Shown: positions 36,013 through 46,242 of the stretch, one piece after another
How the letters are laid out: every line of letters starts with the position of its first letter
How positions within the stretch are numbered: position 1 is the stretch's first letter
Source: Ohtaekwangia sp966211525
GTDB taxonomy: Bacteria; Bacteroidota; Bacteroidia; Cytophagales; Cyclobacteriaceae
Length of the DNA stretch: 64,000 bases
Assembly: GCA_966211525.1 (NCBI GenBank)
Contig: CBIHOZ010000005.1
Location: 1-64,000 of the forward strand
Reading direction: 5' to 3'
Notes under the pieces: generated by a model
Told to the model about the DNA's origin: nothing
The model's input: only the letters and a program-made list of their open reading frames with translations
The model's database searches: none
Made by a program: the position numbers and the translations under genes

Positions 36013-39000
36013 TTAAAAAGTAGCGCGCAGTGTTACAGCAAATCGTCTTGCTGAAGGAGTCGTGCTATATTCTATACCCTGTACATTGCGGGCACCGAAC
36101 TGGTTTGTCTCCGGATCGTAGTTCAGATCTTTCGGCATGTGCGGTGAGTAGTTCCACAGGTTGCGGCCGGTTACGCCAATGCTTACAGCACCAAATGGTG
36201 TGCGTTGCAGCAGTGACTTCGGAAATGCATAGGTAACGGATGCTTCGCGTAGCCTGTACGTTGTAGCATCAAACACCGACCACTCATCGGCTGCGTTTAC
36301 CGCGAAGGTCTCACCAAAGAATAGCGAGTTCGTTTCGATCATGGTCTGATTTGGAATTTTATTACCGGCATCGTCCAGGTAAGGCTGGAATGTTTCCGGG
36401 TTACCGTATACGCCTTTGAGGATGGCATTACCTTCACGATCGGCCTGATACGCCAATACTCCACGACCTAATATAGAGTTGGCTGTGGTTGAGAATAAAT
36501 CTCCACCCTGGCGCAGATCCCACAGTGCAGATATAGTCAATCCTTTAAACGTTATGGTATTGGTTATACCGAGAATGAAATCAGGATTCGGGTTACCGAT
36601 CAGCTCCGGACTCAGCTTGCGTATATACTGTCCGTTGGATGGGTCGATCAGAAGATTACCTTCATCATCGCGAACATCTACCGTACCCAGTAACTGTCCA
36701 TATTGTTCACCTGGTCTGTGTACGGAAATTACGGAACCGGTAAATCCGGAACCGAATTGTATTTCGCTTACACCTTCACGCAGTTCGAGAATTTCATTTC
36801 GGTTACGGGTAAATGAACCGAGTATAGTCCACGATAAGCCGTTGCTCAACTGTACCGGTGTTACCGATACACCCACTTCTATACCTTTGTTCGTTACGGT
36901 ACCAAAGTTTGTGAGCTGCGACTGGAATCCGGTTTCTTCCGGCAGTGATATCTGTGCAATCTGGTCGCTCGATTTTTTATCATAGTAGGTGAAGTTTATA
37001 CCGATACGATCGCTCCACAGGTTAATATCAAAACCAGCTTCCACTTCGCGTGTTCTTTCCGGCTTCAGGTTCGGGTCAGCCAGCACAGCACTTTGTCCGG
37101 CAGTAGGTATGGTAGCACCGCCCGCAGGCGTAAATGGTCTGCCTGCTGCATTGCCGGTAACATTATCATAGTCGTTAACTATATATACGGTGTTGAGCAG
37201 GTATGGATCAGTATCGTTACCTACGTTGGCCCAGCCTCCGCGTATCTTTATACTGTTGATAAGACCGGGCTGCATACCCAACGCTTCATTGAGTATAATA
37301 GATGCATTGGCTGCAGGATAGAAGAAGCTTCTGTTTTGTACCGGCAACGTTGAAGACCAATCGTTACGACCGGTCAACGTAAGGAATGCCCAGTCTTTAT
37401 AGCCTAAACTTACATCACCATAAAAACCATATAGTCTTCTGCGCGAATAACTTCCTCCGTTCGGTGTAACATCGTTCGTGTTATCTATATCATCGATATT
37501 GAATACAACATAGCCTACACCGTTTACAGATTGCGTCTGGCTGGTGCGTTGGTTTACGTTCCATCCTACGAGAGCACGTATATTCAGATTCTCACTTATA
37601 TCTTTCGTAGCCGTAGCAATCAGATCGGAGTTTATCTCATCGTGTGTTACGTTCAATTCAGTAATGGTACCCAGCGGACTACCGGCACCGTTCGGACGTT
37701 GAAACTCTACCTGGCGTTGTGAGAATGCATTCATACCGATACGATACGATACGTTCAACCAGTCAAGTATATCATACGATGCATTTACGGAGGCAACATA
37801 CCGATCAACCTTTCCGCGTATACCTGTATTTTTTACAGACCAATACGGGTTGTTCACCTGGTCTCTTCCTACCATGAACTCACTTCCGTTATCAACCGGA
37901 TTCTGATACGGCTGTCCCTGCACATCCCAGTTACGACCGAAATATAGTGTGCGTGCAAAAGCTGAAGGATCACCAGATGTAGCGCTCGGTGCACCACTCA
38001 ACACACCATCCTGCAACGAACGTGTATAGGCGAGGTTCGCACCAACGATGAGACCGTTTGCCAATGTAGTTTTACCTCCAAGACTGATATTGTGGCGAAG
38101 GAATTCTGTTTCAGGAACAAAACCTTTTTGATTGAGTTGTGATAATGTTACAGATATAGCAGACTTCTCATTACCACCCGATATAGAGATTGAGTTTTCA
38201 AAGATACGACCTGTCTCAAAGAAATCTTTTACGTTGTTCGGGTAGGCGCGGTAAGGAACTTTTACACCATCATAGTTACTCATACCGTTTCGGCCGGCAT
38301 ACCAGTGTGGTATAGAATCCAGCGTAGCATACGGACGGGTACCGATGAACGGAGCTCCCCACGATCCATTGGCCTGTGCATACGAAAAGTTAGAACCTGT
38401 GCCATATGTATTCTGGAAGTTCGGCAGGTTGGCGATTTTCTCGATGCCGTATGTTCCGCTATACGTGATCTCAAGTCCTTTTTTACTGGCAGTAGCAGAA
38501 CCTGATTTCGTTGTGATAACGATCACACCATTCGCAGCACGTGCACCATACAATGCAGCGGCTGTAGCACCTTTCAGAATGGATATAGACTTGATATCAT
38601 TAGGATCAAGATCGGATATACGACTGGAGAATGCACCACCCGATGTAAGACCACCGGTGTTGGTGTTTGTTCCTTCCGTAGTAACATAATCGTTGTTATA
38701 GGGTATACCATCCACCACAAACAACGGCTGGTTACTGTTCAGCATCGAAGAGTTACCACGTATAGTGATGCGGGTAGAACTTCCGGGAGCACCGCTGGAA
38801 GATATAATATTTACCCCCGGCACTTTTCCGGTAAGGGCACGCAACGGATCAGGCTCTGATACCTGTTGCACTTTGTTACCGCCTACTGTCTCAACCGAAT
38901 AGCCGAGTGCTTTTTTCTCGCGCTCTATACCAACGGCTGTTACAATTACTTCACCGAGTTGCGTAATGTCTTGCGACATTTGCAGATCAACTGTGGTGCG

Positions 39001-39261
39001 TTCTCCGATCTCTACTTCCTGGGTTATTAATCCGATGAACGAAAAAATCAAAGTACCACCGGATGCCGGTGCGCGCAAGGTATAGTTTCCTTCCACATCG
39101 GTTACTGTACCCGTGGTCGTGCCTTTCACCACCACATTTACTCCGGGCAGGGATGTCCCGTCTTCTTTCGCTGTTACCTTACCGGTAACGGTTCGCTCTT
39201 GTGCCCATGCAACAGTTATATGCAAGAGGCAAAAGCAGCATGCTAGTAAAATCTTCCTCAT
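36013..39261 (-). CDS. SusC/RagA-family TonB-linked outer-membrane transporter (locus 3)
   Basis: 1082 residues from the ATG at 39261, which begins the signal peptide MRKILLACCFCLLHITVAWA; an ATG 11 codons upstream is less likely. Carboxypeptidase-like domain at about 22-108 (GKVTAKEDGTSLPGVNVVVK), plug at about 110-240 (PLFVVDGIPYNND; SILKGATAAALYGARAANG) and a barrel ending FAVTLRATF. No STN domain, so no FecR-type signalling is expected. First gene of a three-gene operon with SusD and a lipoprotein. A GC-rich 10-base block 47 bases upstream of the start is shared with the gene at 47135-47797. Confidence 0.94.
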   Translation of the reverse strand: MRKILLACCFCLLHITVAWAQERTVTGKVTAKEDGTSLPGVNVVVKGTTTGTVTDVEGNYTLRAPASGGTLIFSFIGLITQEVEIGERTTVDLQMSQDITQLGEVIVTAVGIEREKKALGYSVETVGGNKVQQVSEPDPLRALTGKVPGVNIISSSGAPGSSTRITIRGNSSMLNSNQPLFVVDGIPYNNDYVTTEGTNTNTGGLTSGGAFSSRISDLDPNDIKSISILKGATAAALYGARAANGVIVITTKSGSATASKKGLEITYSGTYGIEKIANLPNFQNTYGTGSNFSYAQANGSWGAPFIGTRPYATLDSIPHWYAGRNGMSNYDGVKVPYRAYPNNVKDFFETGRIFENSISISGGNEKSAISVTLSQLNQKGFVPETEFLRHNISLGGKTTLANGLIVGANLAYTRSLQDGVLSGAPSATSGDPSAFARTLYFGRNWDVQGQPYQNPVDNGSEFMVGRDQVNNPYWSVKNTGIRGKVDRYVASVNASYDILDWLNVSYRIGMNAFSQRQVEFQRPNGAGSPLGTITELNVTHDEINSDLIATATKDISENLNIRALVGWNVNQRTSQTQSVNGVGYVVFNIDDIDNTNDVTPNGGSYSRRRLYGFYGDVSLGYKDWAFLTLTGRNDWSSTLPVQNRSFFYPAANASIILNEALGMQPGLINSIKIRGGWANVGNDTDPYLLNTVYIVNDYDNVTGNAAGRPFTPAGGATIPTAGQSAVLADPNLKPERTREVEAGFDINLWSDRIGINFTYYDKKSSDQIAQISLPEETGFQSQLTNFGTVTNKGIEVGVSVTPVQLSNGLSWTILGSFTRNRNEILELREGVSEIQFGSGFTGSVISVHRPGEQYGQLLGTVDVRDDEGNLLIDPSNGQYIRKLSPELIGNPNPDFILGITNTITFKGLTISALWDLRQGGDLFSTTANSILGRGVLAYQADREGNAILKGVYGNPETFQPYLDDAGNKIPNQTMIETNSLFFGETFAVNAADEWSVFDATTYRLREASVTYAFPKSLLQRTPFGAVSIGVTGRNLWNYSPHMPKDLNYDPETNQFGARNVQGIEYSTTPSARRFAVTLRATF

Positions 39262-39734
39262 ACAAGTTGGGTTTGTTATGTAAATCAACTCCACCCCCCA
39301 AGCCGCAATGCGGTTGGCAGCGATGTTATACCAAAACTCACAAAAGGAAATGCGAAATAAATGACTACCGAGTCGGTATATTGGATATCAATAAATAACG
39401 TATGGAGGGTTATATTTTACTACGAGTGGCGTGACCAGGCGATTGAAGGTAAATTCACCATCCATACTATATATAGCCTCACCGCCAGCGTAACGTTTGA
39501 GACATTACACCGGCAACATATTGGTATACCGACATTAAAATATGATTAGATGTTTTGCTTCAACAAGACTTTTGATGGTGTCTCAATTTTCAGAGTATAT
39601 ATACAAACGCTTGTGAGTATAAAACCATATTCATTACTGGCTATAGGCGAATGAGACAGTTGTGCGTGTAGCCCAGGGGATATATTTCTACAAATGAAAA
39701 TCAACAGAAACCACGAATGGATAGAAATAAAAAA

Positions 39735-39753
39735 GCCCCTCCGTCTGAGGGGC
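39735..39753 (-). terminator. Intrinsic terminator
   Basis: GCCCCTC (39735-39741) pairs with GAGGGGC (39747-39753) across CGTCT. On the minus strand TTTTTTATTTC follows. It lies 240 bases beyond the response-regulator stop and behind another hairpin, so it may close a separate short transcript. Confidence 0.72.
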
Positions 39754-39789
39754 AAATCCTTCTGAAATTTTTTTCATTAACCTAAACTT

Positions 39790-39813
39790 ATGAAGAAATT
39801 TCTACTTGTATGA
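39790..39813 (+). pseudogene. Possible truncated start of a secreted-protein gene
   Basis: CATTAACCTAAACTT followed by ATG and codons for MKKFLLV, then TGA. The leader and first residues look like the beginning of a SusC-type or other exported protein, but nothing recognisable follows. It may be a deletion scar; chance is not excluded. Confidence 0.3.
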
Positions 39814-39907
39814 GGAAGGATTGTGTCGTAAAGTTTCAATGTTGTAAGTTAAATTCTATCACCCAATACGGTTGATTTTATAATATGTTTCACTCACAAC
39901 AATAGAA

Positions 39908-39937
39908 AAGTCCGGTAATTTTTATTTCACCGGACTT
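39908..39937 (-). terminator. Hairpin after the response-regulator gene
   Basis: AAGTCCGGT (39908-39916) pairs with ACCGGACTT (39929-39937) across 12 bases, 57 bases past the stop. The following minus-strand sequence is only moderately T-rich. Confidence 0.55.
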
Positions 39938-39993
39938 CTCAGGATGCAGTGTTATGCATTTACTATTAAAAATGTGTGCCGTGTCGGTTAACG

Positions 39994-40626
39994 CTAGATT
40001 AATTTTTCGAGATTCGCTTTCGCGATAGCTTCCGATTTACTGTTAACCTGCAACTTCGAATAAATATTTTTGATGTGCGTCTTCGCGGTTTCCTTGGAGA
40101 TGAACAACTCTTCTGAAATCTGCGTATAGGTCTTACCTTCTGAAATCAGTTGTAGAATTTCAGTCTCGCGCTTGGTGAGCGGTGAGTTGGGGTTGACGTG
40201 AAAGTTGTCGATAACCATGCGTGCTATACGGCTACTCATAGGTGCGCCTCCTTTTACTATTTCTTCCAATGCTGCGAGCAACTCCATGTAGTTGGCACTC
40301 TTCGTTATATACCCGGATGCTCCGGCTTTGAGTGCTTCGAATACAAGCTCGCTATCTTCATAAACGGTAACCATCACGATATCGGTATGCGGACTCTTGT
40401 CTTTTATCACCTTCGTACCTTGTATACCGTTCATGCCGGGCAACTCGATGTCCATCAACACAATCTCAGGCTTGTCGCGATTCAGGTTGTCGATGGCTTC
40501 TTCGCAGCTTCCATAGGCATTTACCACCATGAACTTCTGCGAGCTGTTTACGATCAGATTAAAACTGTTGCGTATCTCCTGATCGTCTTCCACGATCATA
40601 ACGCGCTTCTTAAAGGGCAAGGCCAT
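39994..40626 (-). CDS. NarL/LuxR-type response regulator
   Basis: 210 residues. The receiver domain (1-125) has the acidic pocket IVEDDQE, the phospho-acceptor Asp59 in EIVLMDIELPG and the conserved Lys in GYITKSA. A LuxR-type helix-turn-helix fills about 150-205 (LTKRETEILQLISEGKTYTQ, then ISEELFISKETAKTHIKNIY). The start overlaps the kinase gene by 17 bases, so the pair is translationally coupled and this is almost certainly the kinase's target. It activates genes in the cytoplasm when phosphorylated. Confidence 0.93.
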   Translation of the reverse strand: MALPFKKRVMIVEDDQEIRNSFNLIVNSSQKFMVVNAYGSCEEAIDNLNRDKPEIVLMDIELPGMNGIQGTKVIKDKSPHTDIVMVTVYEDSELVFEALKAGASGYITKSANYMELLAALEEIVKGGAPMSSRIARMVIDNFHVNPNSPLTKRETEILQLISEGKTYTQISEELFISKETAKTHIKNIYSKLQVNSKSEAIAKANLEKLI

Positions 40627-43582
40627 ACTTGAGCGTTTTGGTTAGTTTGAAGTTTAAGGTAATCTTGGTTCCGTGATGCTTCACACTGGTTATACGTAAA
40701 ACACCGTGAATCCTGTCGGCTCTTTCGCGAATATTTTGAAGACCGTTTGATTTTTCTACATCGCCGGTCAAAAAGCCTATACCATCGTCTTCGAAACTCA
40801 TCTCAAAACCCTGGTCATCGGTTCGGCTCAACTGCAGGGCTACATTACGCGCTTCCGAATATTTGAATGCGTTGGTCATGGCTTCCTTAAAGATCAGGTT
40901 TGCCTCGCGACTGAATCCATACGGAAGTTTGATCTTCTCTTTTACTTCATTGAATGCGCGGAACTGGATATTCTTTTCTTCAAAAAGTTTTTCTCCGAAG
41001 TCGCGGATGTGTATAAACAATTTGGACAGCTCATCATTCACCGGATCAATAGACCAGATAAAATCGCGCGTACCGGTATATAAATACTTGGCAGAGTCTT
41101 CCACTTTCGTATAGAGGTCGCTGCTGCCGATACCTGTACCGTTGCTGTGGCCGTTGCCATTACCATTGCTGCTCAGCTTCAACAGACTTATATAGTTGAT
41201 AATTCGCGTAAGCTGATTTCCCATTTCATCGTGGAAGTCGCGGGCAATTTCTTTTCGTAACGTTTCCTGCTCTTTCGCACGGATGCGTTCCATCATCAGC
41301 ATCTTGTTTACTTTTTGTCGCACGCGCAGGTACATGATCAGCGTAATGATACCGGCGATCAGAATAAGGAGTCCCACCACGAATGATGTAGTCTGGTAGA
41401 ACGGAGCCTTCACTGAAAATGCGTACGCTATTTTCTTATGACTCCAGCTTCCTTCCTTATCCGTACTCATTACATGAAATACATAATTACCCGGAGGAAG
41501 ATTGCTATAGGTAACTTCACTCATGGACGAAGGCTGCGACCATTTCTTATCGAAGTTCTCGAGGTAATATTTAAATTTTACAGATTTAGGATAGCGCTTG
41601 TCTACACGATTAAAGTAAAAGGTAACATGGTTTCTGTCCGGTGGCAACTGCGGATTTACCGGTATCTTGAAAAAGCCATCTGTTGTATCCGCGAATTCAC
41701 GCGGTTCATATTCCCCGTAAAATATATCTATATCTGTCAGGTGCAGGTCAAATGATTTACCAGGTTCATCACTCAGATCATTAAACTCATATAGCCCGTC
41801 TACCAATCCAAAATATTTATCATCGCCTGACAGATTGAACGCATTCAGATTGGTTTCAACTCCGGTAAGACCGTTATCATATCCATAGTATAGGTTCTCC
41901 GTCATTTCCAATTTACGATCGAGCTTCACACGATTTATACCTTTCTCTGTACCAATCCACAAATTGTCTTTATCATCGGCTGCGGCAAAGTATATAAAGT
42001 CAGATGCCAGACCTTCTTCTGTTGTTATAAACTTGCGCCTGCGGGTTTTGGGATTGAAGACAACAACGCCTGCTCCACCCGTACCAAGTGTGAGTAATGA
42101 ATCCTGGTAAGGAAGAATACTCATGATCGATGTATTGCTAAGTCCTGCTATCTGTATTACATCGAGTTTTCCATCGCGCATCGTCTGTATATTCAGATCC
42201 GTTGCCACGTACATGGTCTTATACCGCTTCGAGTAATGCAAGTGCCATATACCATTGCTCAGCAATCCGTTTGTTGTATTATAGTTATGAAACGACTTGC
42301 CATCGTAATGAGACAATCCTCCGCCGGTGCCGGCCCACAGATCACCGTTCTCATCAAACTCGATCGCGGATATAAGATTACCGGAGAGTCCATCCTCGCG
42401 TGTATACCAGATAAACTTATTGCGCGCTTCATCATATTTGCCTAGCCCGAACGTTGTGCCTACCCAAATGGTACCATCGGGAGCCTGCTTGATTACACCA
42501 ATACTGTTTCGATACGATTCGTGCGGATCAACAAACGCAGTTGTCTTTCCATTCTTGATGCGATATAGTCCTTTGTTCAACGTGCCGATCCATTTCGCTC
42601 CGTTCCTGTCGTTCAGGATAGACATAACACCGCGCAGGTTCTCCGAGCTGCAACGATTAAAATCCTGTATGAAATATTTATAGAGTCCGCGGCCATCCGA
42701 AGCAAACCACGTGTTGCCTTCGGAATCTTTCAGTACCTGCAGAACAGAAACATCTTTTAATATTGTATCGCGCTTTACTTCGTTACCTGCTACCTTCTCG
42801 CGCAGCAGGTTAGCACCATCGCGCGTCCAGAACACATCCTCCTTTTCATCGTATAGCAGAATCATGTGTTTCAGTGGCAACTGCAGCGGCTCGACTCTGC
42901 GCTCTTTATAGTTTACAATGAAATAACCGACTGAACTTCGAAACGCGATGTTGTTCCTGTATATAAAAGGATAATACGTTTTACCGGTCTCCACATCCGA
43001 AGCAAATGAAAATGATTCGTTTGGAGTCTTTACATAGTACGAACCATCGTCCAGAAAGAAACAATGTACACCCTGCGGTGTTTGTATAGCACGCCAGATA
43101 AATTTACCTTCTACAAGTGTTTTATTCCAGTAATGCAGTGAGTCCTGGTATATCTTTCCTATACCATTGCCTGCAAGAAAGAATATAGAGTCGCCCAGCT
43201 CATATATCCTCCTATACATAACGTGTTGTCCTTTTTTATTCTGAAAGCGCTTGAAGGTATGACCATTGAAACGCGTCACACCATGTGCATGGAGTATCCA
43301 TATATTCTGATGACGATCGATGAGCAATGATGTGATGTTGTTGGAGAACAAACCATCTTTGGTAGTATATACTTTGAACTCCTTGCCATCGAAGCGGGCA
43401 AGTCCACCGCCCTGTGTAGCGATCCAGAGATACCCGTTGCCGTCTTCAACAACAGATGTAACCTGCGACTGGGGCAATCCATCAACGGCCGTATAATTAC
43501 GCGTTGAGTATGGGAAATTCTGAGCCCAGCCTGCTTGTGTTACAAGAAGGAAAATGATACAGAAAAAACGGCACCGGCTCAT
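40610..43582 (-). CDS. Two-component propeller sensor histidine kinase
   Basis: 990 residues from the ATG at 43582, which begins the signal peptide MSRCRFFCIIFLLVTQAGWA; starts up to 25 codons earlier exist. The sensor is a pair of Reg_prop beta-propellers (about 25-610; repeats such as GYLWIATQGGGLARFDG and GDLWAGTGGGLSHYDG), followed by a Y_Y_Y domain (about 640-710) and one membrane helix (SFVVGLLILIAGIITLIMYL). The cytoplasmic part is a HisKA_3-like kinase with the acceptor His in IARDFHDEMGNQLTRI, then NLIFKEAMTNAFKYSEA, DDGIGF and GLQNIRERADRI. Many relatives fuse kinase and regulator; here the regulator is a separate overlapping gene. A Gly/Asn-rich insert sits in the dimerisation helices. 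Confidence 0.92.
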   Translation of the reverse strand: MSRCRFFCIIFLLVTQAGWAQNFPYSTRNYTAVDGLPQSQVTSVVEDGNGYLWIATQGGGLARFDGKEFKVYTTKDGLFSNNITSLLIDRHQNIWILHAHGVTRFNGHTFKRFQNKKGQHVMYRRIYELGDSIFFLAGNGIGKIYQDSLHYWNKTLVEGKFIWRAIQTPQGVHCFFLDDGSYYVKTPNESFSFASDVETGKTYYPFIYRNNIAFRSSVGYFIVNYKERRVEPLQLPLKHMILLYDEKEDVFWTRDGANLLREKVAGNEVKRDTILKDVSVLQVLKDSEGNTWFASDGRGLYKYFIQDFNRCSSENLRGVMSILNDRNGAKWIGTLNKGLYRIKNGKTTAFVDPHESYRNSIGVIKQAPDGTIWVGTTFGLGKYDEARNKFIWYTREDGLSGNLISAIEFDENGDLWAGTGGGLSHYDGKSFHNYNTTNGLLSNGIWHLHYSKRYKTMYVATDLNIQTMRDGKLDVIQIAGLSNTSIMSILPYQDSLLTLGTGGAGVVVFNPKTRRRKFITTEEGLASDFIYFAAADDKDNLWIGTEKGINRVKLDRKLEMTENLYYGYDNGLTGVETNLNAFNLSGDDKYFGLVDGLYEFNDLSDEPGKSFDLHLTDIDIFYGEYEPREFADTTDGFFKIPVNPQLPPDRNHVTFYFNRVDKRYPKSVKFKYYLENFDKKWSQPSSMSEVTYSNLPPGNYVFHVMSTDKEGSWSHKKIAYAFSVKAPFYQTTSFVVGLLILIAGIITLIMYLRVRQKVNKMLMMERIRAKEQETLRKEIARDFHDEMGNQLTRIINYISLLKLSSNGNGNGHSNGTGIGSSDLYTKVEDSAKYLYTGTRDFIWSIDPVNDELSKLFIHIRDFGEKLFEEKNIQFRAFNEVKEKIKLPYGFSREANLIFKEAMTNAFKYSEARNVALQLSRTDDQGFEMSFEDDGIGFLTGDVEKSNGLQNIRERADRIHGVLRITSVKHHGTKITLNFKLTKTLKYGLAL

Positions 43583-43736
43583 ACAAATATTCTTACAAAG
43601 AACGAGCATCCGGAATAAACTGTTATCACGCATTGTTCGGTATTTAATTCTTTGCAAAACGTTCGTAAAAAAACGCCTGCGCTTGCAACCCCGGCATCAT
43701 AAAGTGAGTCTTATCCATATTCATTAACCCGAATCT

Positions 43737-46115
43737 ATGATCAAAAACTATTTTCTAATTGCTTTTCGCAGTCTGCGCAAACATTTGTCGTATTCACTTA
43801 TAAACGTATTCGGCTTAAGTCTGGGCCTCGCCACCTGCCTGTTGTTGGTAACATGGATCAAACACGAACTAAGTTACGATAAGTTTCACGAAAAGGCCGA
43901 TCGTATTTACCGCGGTTGCCTCGAATATAGCTTTGGCGGACAAACCTCCAAAACGCCTGTGTCACCAACAGCGTTACTGCCTGCCATGCAAAAGAATTTT
44001 GCTGAAGTTGAGACAGGCGTACGTATATATAATGCTTCCGCATACAAAGCATTTATTCTTCGACACGATGATAAGTTGTTCCAGGAACGTGGCTTTACTT
44101 ATGCAGACAGTACGTTCTTCCAGGTATTTTCTTTTTCACTGCTGAAAGGCAATCCCGATAAAGCGCTGACAGAACCCAACACTGTTATACTGACGCGCTC
44201 GATGGCGAAGAAATATTTTAACAGTGAAGACATCATTGGTAAAACTATACAGGTTAATAATGATACCGAATATAGCATTACCGGGTTAATGGAAGATGTT
44301 CCGGCGAACTCCACATTGAAATTTGATTTCATCGCTTCGTTCTCGTCACTGCCAGCCTCACGCGAAACCATCTGGTGGACGGCCAACTACGAAACCTTTG
44401 TAGTACTTGCACCCGAAAGTGATGCTGCAGCACTGTTCAACAAAACCAATGAACTGGTTAAAAAAGAACTGGCCTCAGACCTGACCAACCCGGGCGACTA
44501 TGTGACGTATAATTTCTTCCCGTTGAACGATATATACCTGCATTCCGGCCTGGCGAGTGATATACAGTATATCTATATATTTGGCTCTATTGCACTGTTG
44601 GTATTATTTATAGCGTGTATCAACTATATCAACCTGGCTACGGCACGTGCAGCCGACCGCGCGAAGGAAGTGGGCATTCGCAAGGTAGTGGGTGCGTTGC
44701 GAAACCAACTCTTCGTGCAGTTCATCAGCGAATCCGTTATTCTTACTTTCGTAGCACTGGGAGTTGCCTTTATGATAGCGAAAATCAATTTACCGCTCTT
44801 CAACCAGATTACCGGCAAGCAATTCGATTCTTCCGTATTCTTCGAGCCACAATTCTTACTCGCGTCCGCCGGGGCAGCAGTCATCATTGCCATGCTTGCA
44901 GGTGCCTACCCGGCATTTGCCATTACAGCCTTTAAACCGGTGCGTGTACTGAAAGGTAACTTTAAAACTTCCGGCAAGGGTATATGGCTGCGACAAAGCC
45001 TCGTGGTAACACAGTTCAGCATTTCCATTATACTAATTATCGGTACTATTGTCGTGCTTAATCAATTGTCATTTATACAGAATAAAAAGCTGGGCTATAG
45101 CAAAGACAAGATTGTGATGATACCGCTGGATCAACAGACGAAAAAAGTATATAACACACTGAAGGCAGAGATCCTGCGCAGTGGCGTTGCAACGCATGTA
45201 GCACGTGCTATAGAATCACCAACACAGATTAATGGCAGCTATTCGTTAAAGTTACCGGGTTCTTCCAATCAGATTGGTGTATTGGTCAGGGCCAATGCAG
45301 TAGACCCTGATTTTATACCGGCACTCAACATGGAAGTTATAGCCGGCCGAAATTTTACCGAGAACGACTATATGCGTATGGAGAAAGATACTGTATGCTC
45401 GTTTGTTCTGAATGAATCTACGGTTGGGCAACTAGGCTTAACCAACGAAAATGCTATTGGTACAATCATCGATATGAATAATCGTAAAGGTGAAATTATA
45501 GGTGTTGTAAAAGATTTTCATTTTGCACCGCTGCAGCAGCAGATCGCACCGCTAATACTGTTCACCGAGTCGTATCAGCTCAGCACTATATTTATTAAAC
45601 TGAAAGACGGTGATACGCACAAGCAGATTGCCAATCTAAAATCAATCGCAGCTACGGTTATACCGAACCGCCCGTTTGAGTATACATTCCTCGATGAAGA
45701 GTATAATGCGATGTATGCGAACGAAGAACGCATGAGCATCGTGAGCACTACATTTGCAACCTTAACGATTATAATTGCTTGTCTCGGATTGTTCGGACTT
45801 GTCTCATTCTCCGCAGCACAAAAAACAAAAGAGATCGGTATCCGAAAAGTTATGGGTGCTTCCGCGGCCGGCATTGTGCTGCTTATCACGAAAGATTTCG
45901 CCAGGCTTGTTATTATAGCGATTCTTATCGCCATACCGGTTGCTTATTGGCTAATGGAAGGATGGCTGAACGACTTTGCATATCGAGCCGATTTAAGTGT
46001 ATGGCCATTTGCAGCGGCTGCATTACTGGCGATCGTTATTGCGTTCGGGACTGCCAGCTTCCAGGCTATCCGCGCAGCGCTTATCAATCCCGTTGATACG
46101 CTGCGGAGCGAGTAG
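43737..46115 (+). CDS. FtsX/MacB-type ABC transporter permease
   Basis: 792 residues. First membrane helix at about 20-42 (YSLINVFGLSLGLATCLLLV), then a large MacB-type periplasmic domain (about 45-250), three helices (about 280-430), a second periplasmic domain (about 450-640) and three final helices with the FtsX signature KTKEIGIRKVMGASAAGIVL. The double FtsX layout is typical of Bacteroidota permeases thought to work in antimicrobial-peptide export or envelope stress. The ATPase subunit is not encoded next to it. A hairpin at 46125-46169 separates it from the sigma factor gene. Confidence 0.92.
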   Translation: MIKNYFLIAFRSLRKHLSYSLINVFGLSLGLATCLLLVTWIKHELSYDKFHEKADRIYRGCLEYSFGGQTSKTPVSPTALLPAMQKNFAEVETGVRIYNASAYKAFILRHDDKLFQERGFTYADSTFFQVFSFSLLKGNPDKALTEPNTVILTRSMAKKYFNSEDIIGKTIQVNNDTEYSITGLMEDVPANSTLKFDFIASFSSLPASRETIWWTANYETFVVLAPESDAAALFNKTNELVKKELASDLTNPGDYVTYNFFPLNDIYLHSGLASDIQYIYIFGSIALLVLFIACINYINLATARAADRAKEVGIRKVVGALRNQLFVQFISESVILTFVALGVAFMIAKINLPLFNQITGKQFDSSVFFEPQFLLASAGAAVIIAMLAGAYPAFAITAFKPVRVLKGNFKTSGKGIWLRQSLVVTQFSISIILIIGTIVVLNQLSFIQNKKLGYSKDKIVMIPLDQQTKKVYNTLKAEILRSGVATHVARAIESPTQINGSYSLKLPGSSNQIGVLVRANAVDPDFIPALNMEVIAGRNFTENDYMRMEKDTVCSFVLNESTVGQLGLTNENAIGTIIDMNNRKGEIIGVVKDFHFAPLQQQIAPLILFTESYQLSTIFIKLKDGDTHKQIANLKSIAATVIPNRPFEYTFLDEEYNAMYANEERMSIVSTTFATLTIIIACLGLFGLVSFSAAQKTKEIGIRKVMGASAAGIVLLITKDFARLVIIAILIAIPVAYWLMEGWLNDFAYRADLSVWPFAAAALLAIVIAFGTASFQAIRAALINPVDTLRSE

Positions 46116-46124
46116 AAATATCAG

Positions 46125-46169
46125 CTCATAGCCGATCGTTGCGTATAACTGCGCCCGGTCGGCTATGAG
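46125..46169. repeat. 11-bp inverted repeat after the permease gene
   Basis: CTCATAGCCGA (46125-46135) pairs perfectly with TCGGCTATGAG (46159-46169) across 23 bases. No T run follows. It could be a terminator or a control site for the sigma factor gene, which starts 73 bases further on. Confidence 0.55.
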
Positions 46170-46242
46170 TATAACTAAAATTACCCGCCACTTGTGACTT
46201 TGTTTATTCCTTCGGATTATAGTGTTGTAGTTGCAGCGCAGC

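Larger units (their letters stand above)
39262..39993. other. 732-base gene-free region with two terminators and a possible gene relic
   Basis: The left part is the SusC locus 3 upstream region and contains CCGCAATGCGG (39303-39313). The middle has no credible gene. The right part has two hairpins for the minus strand and, on the plus strand, a stretch that looks like a gene leader followed by an ATG frame of only seven codons. Confidence 0.45.

Noticed and set aside
7170..39261. Treating all three SusC/SusD loci as polysaccharide utilisation loci with known substrates
   Set aside because: Only locus 2 has a glycosidase beside it. Loci 1 and 3 carry no enzyme, so the substrate could be peptide, glycan or another ligand.
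39361..39755. Small frames in the SusC locus 3 upstream region
   Set aside because: Both strands give short, low-quality frames, one of which runs through a terminator hairpin.
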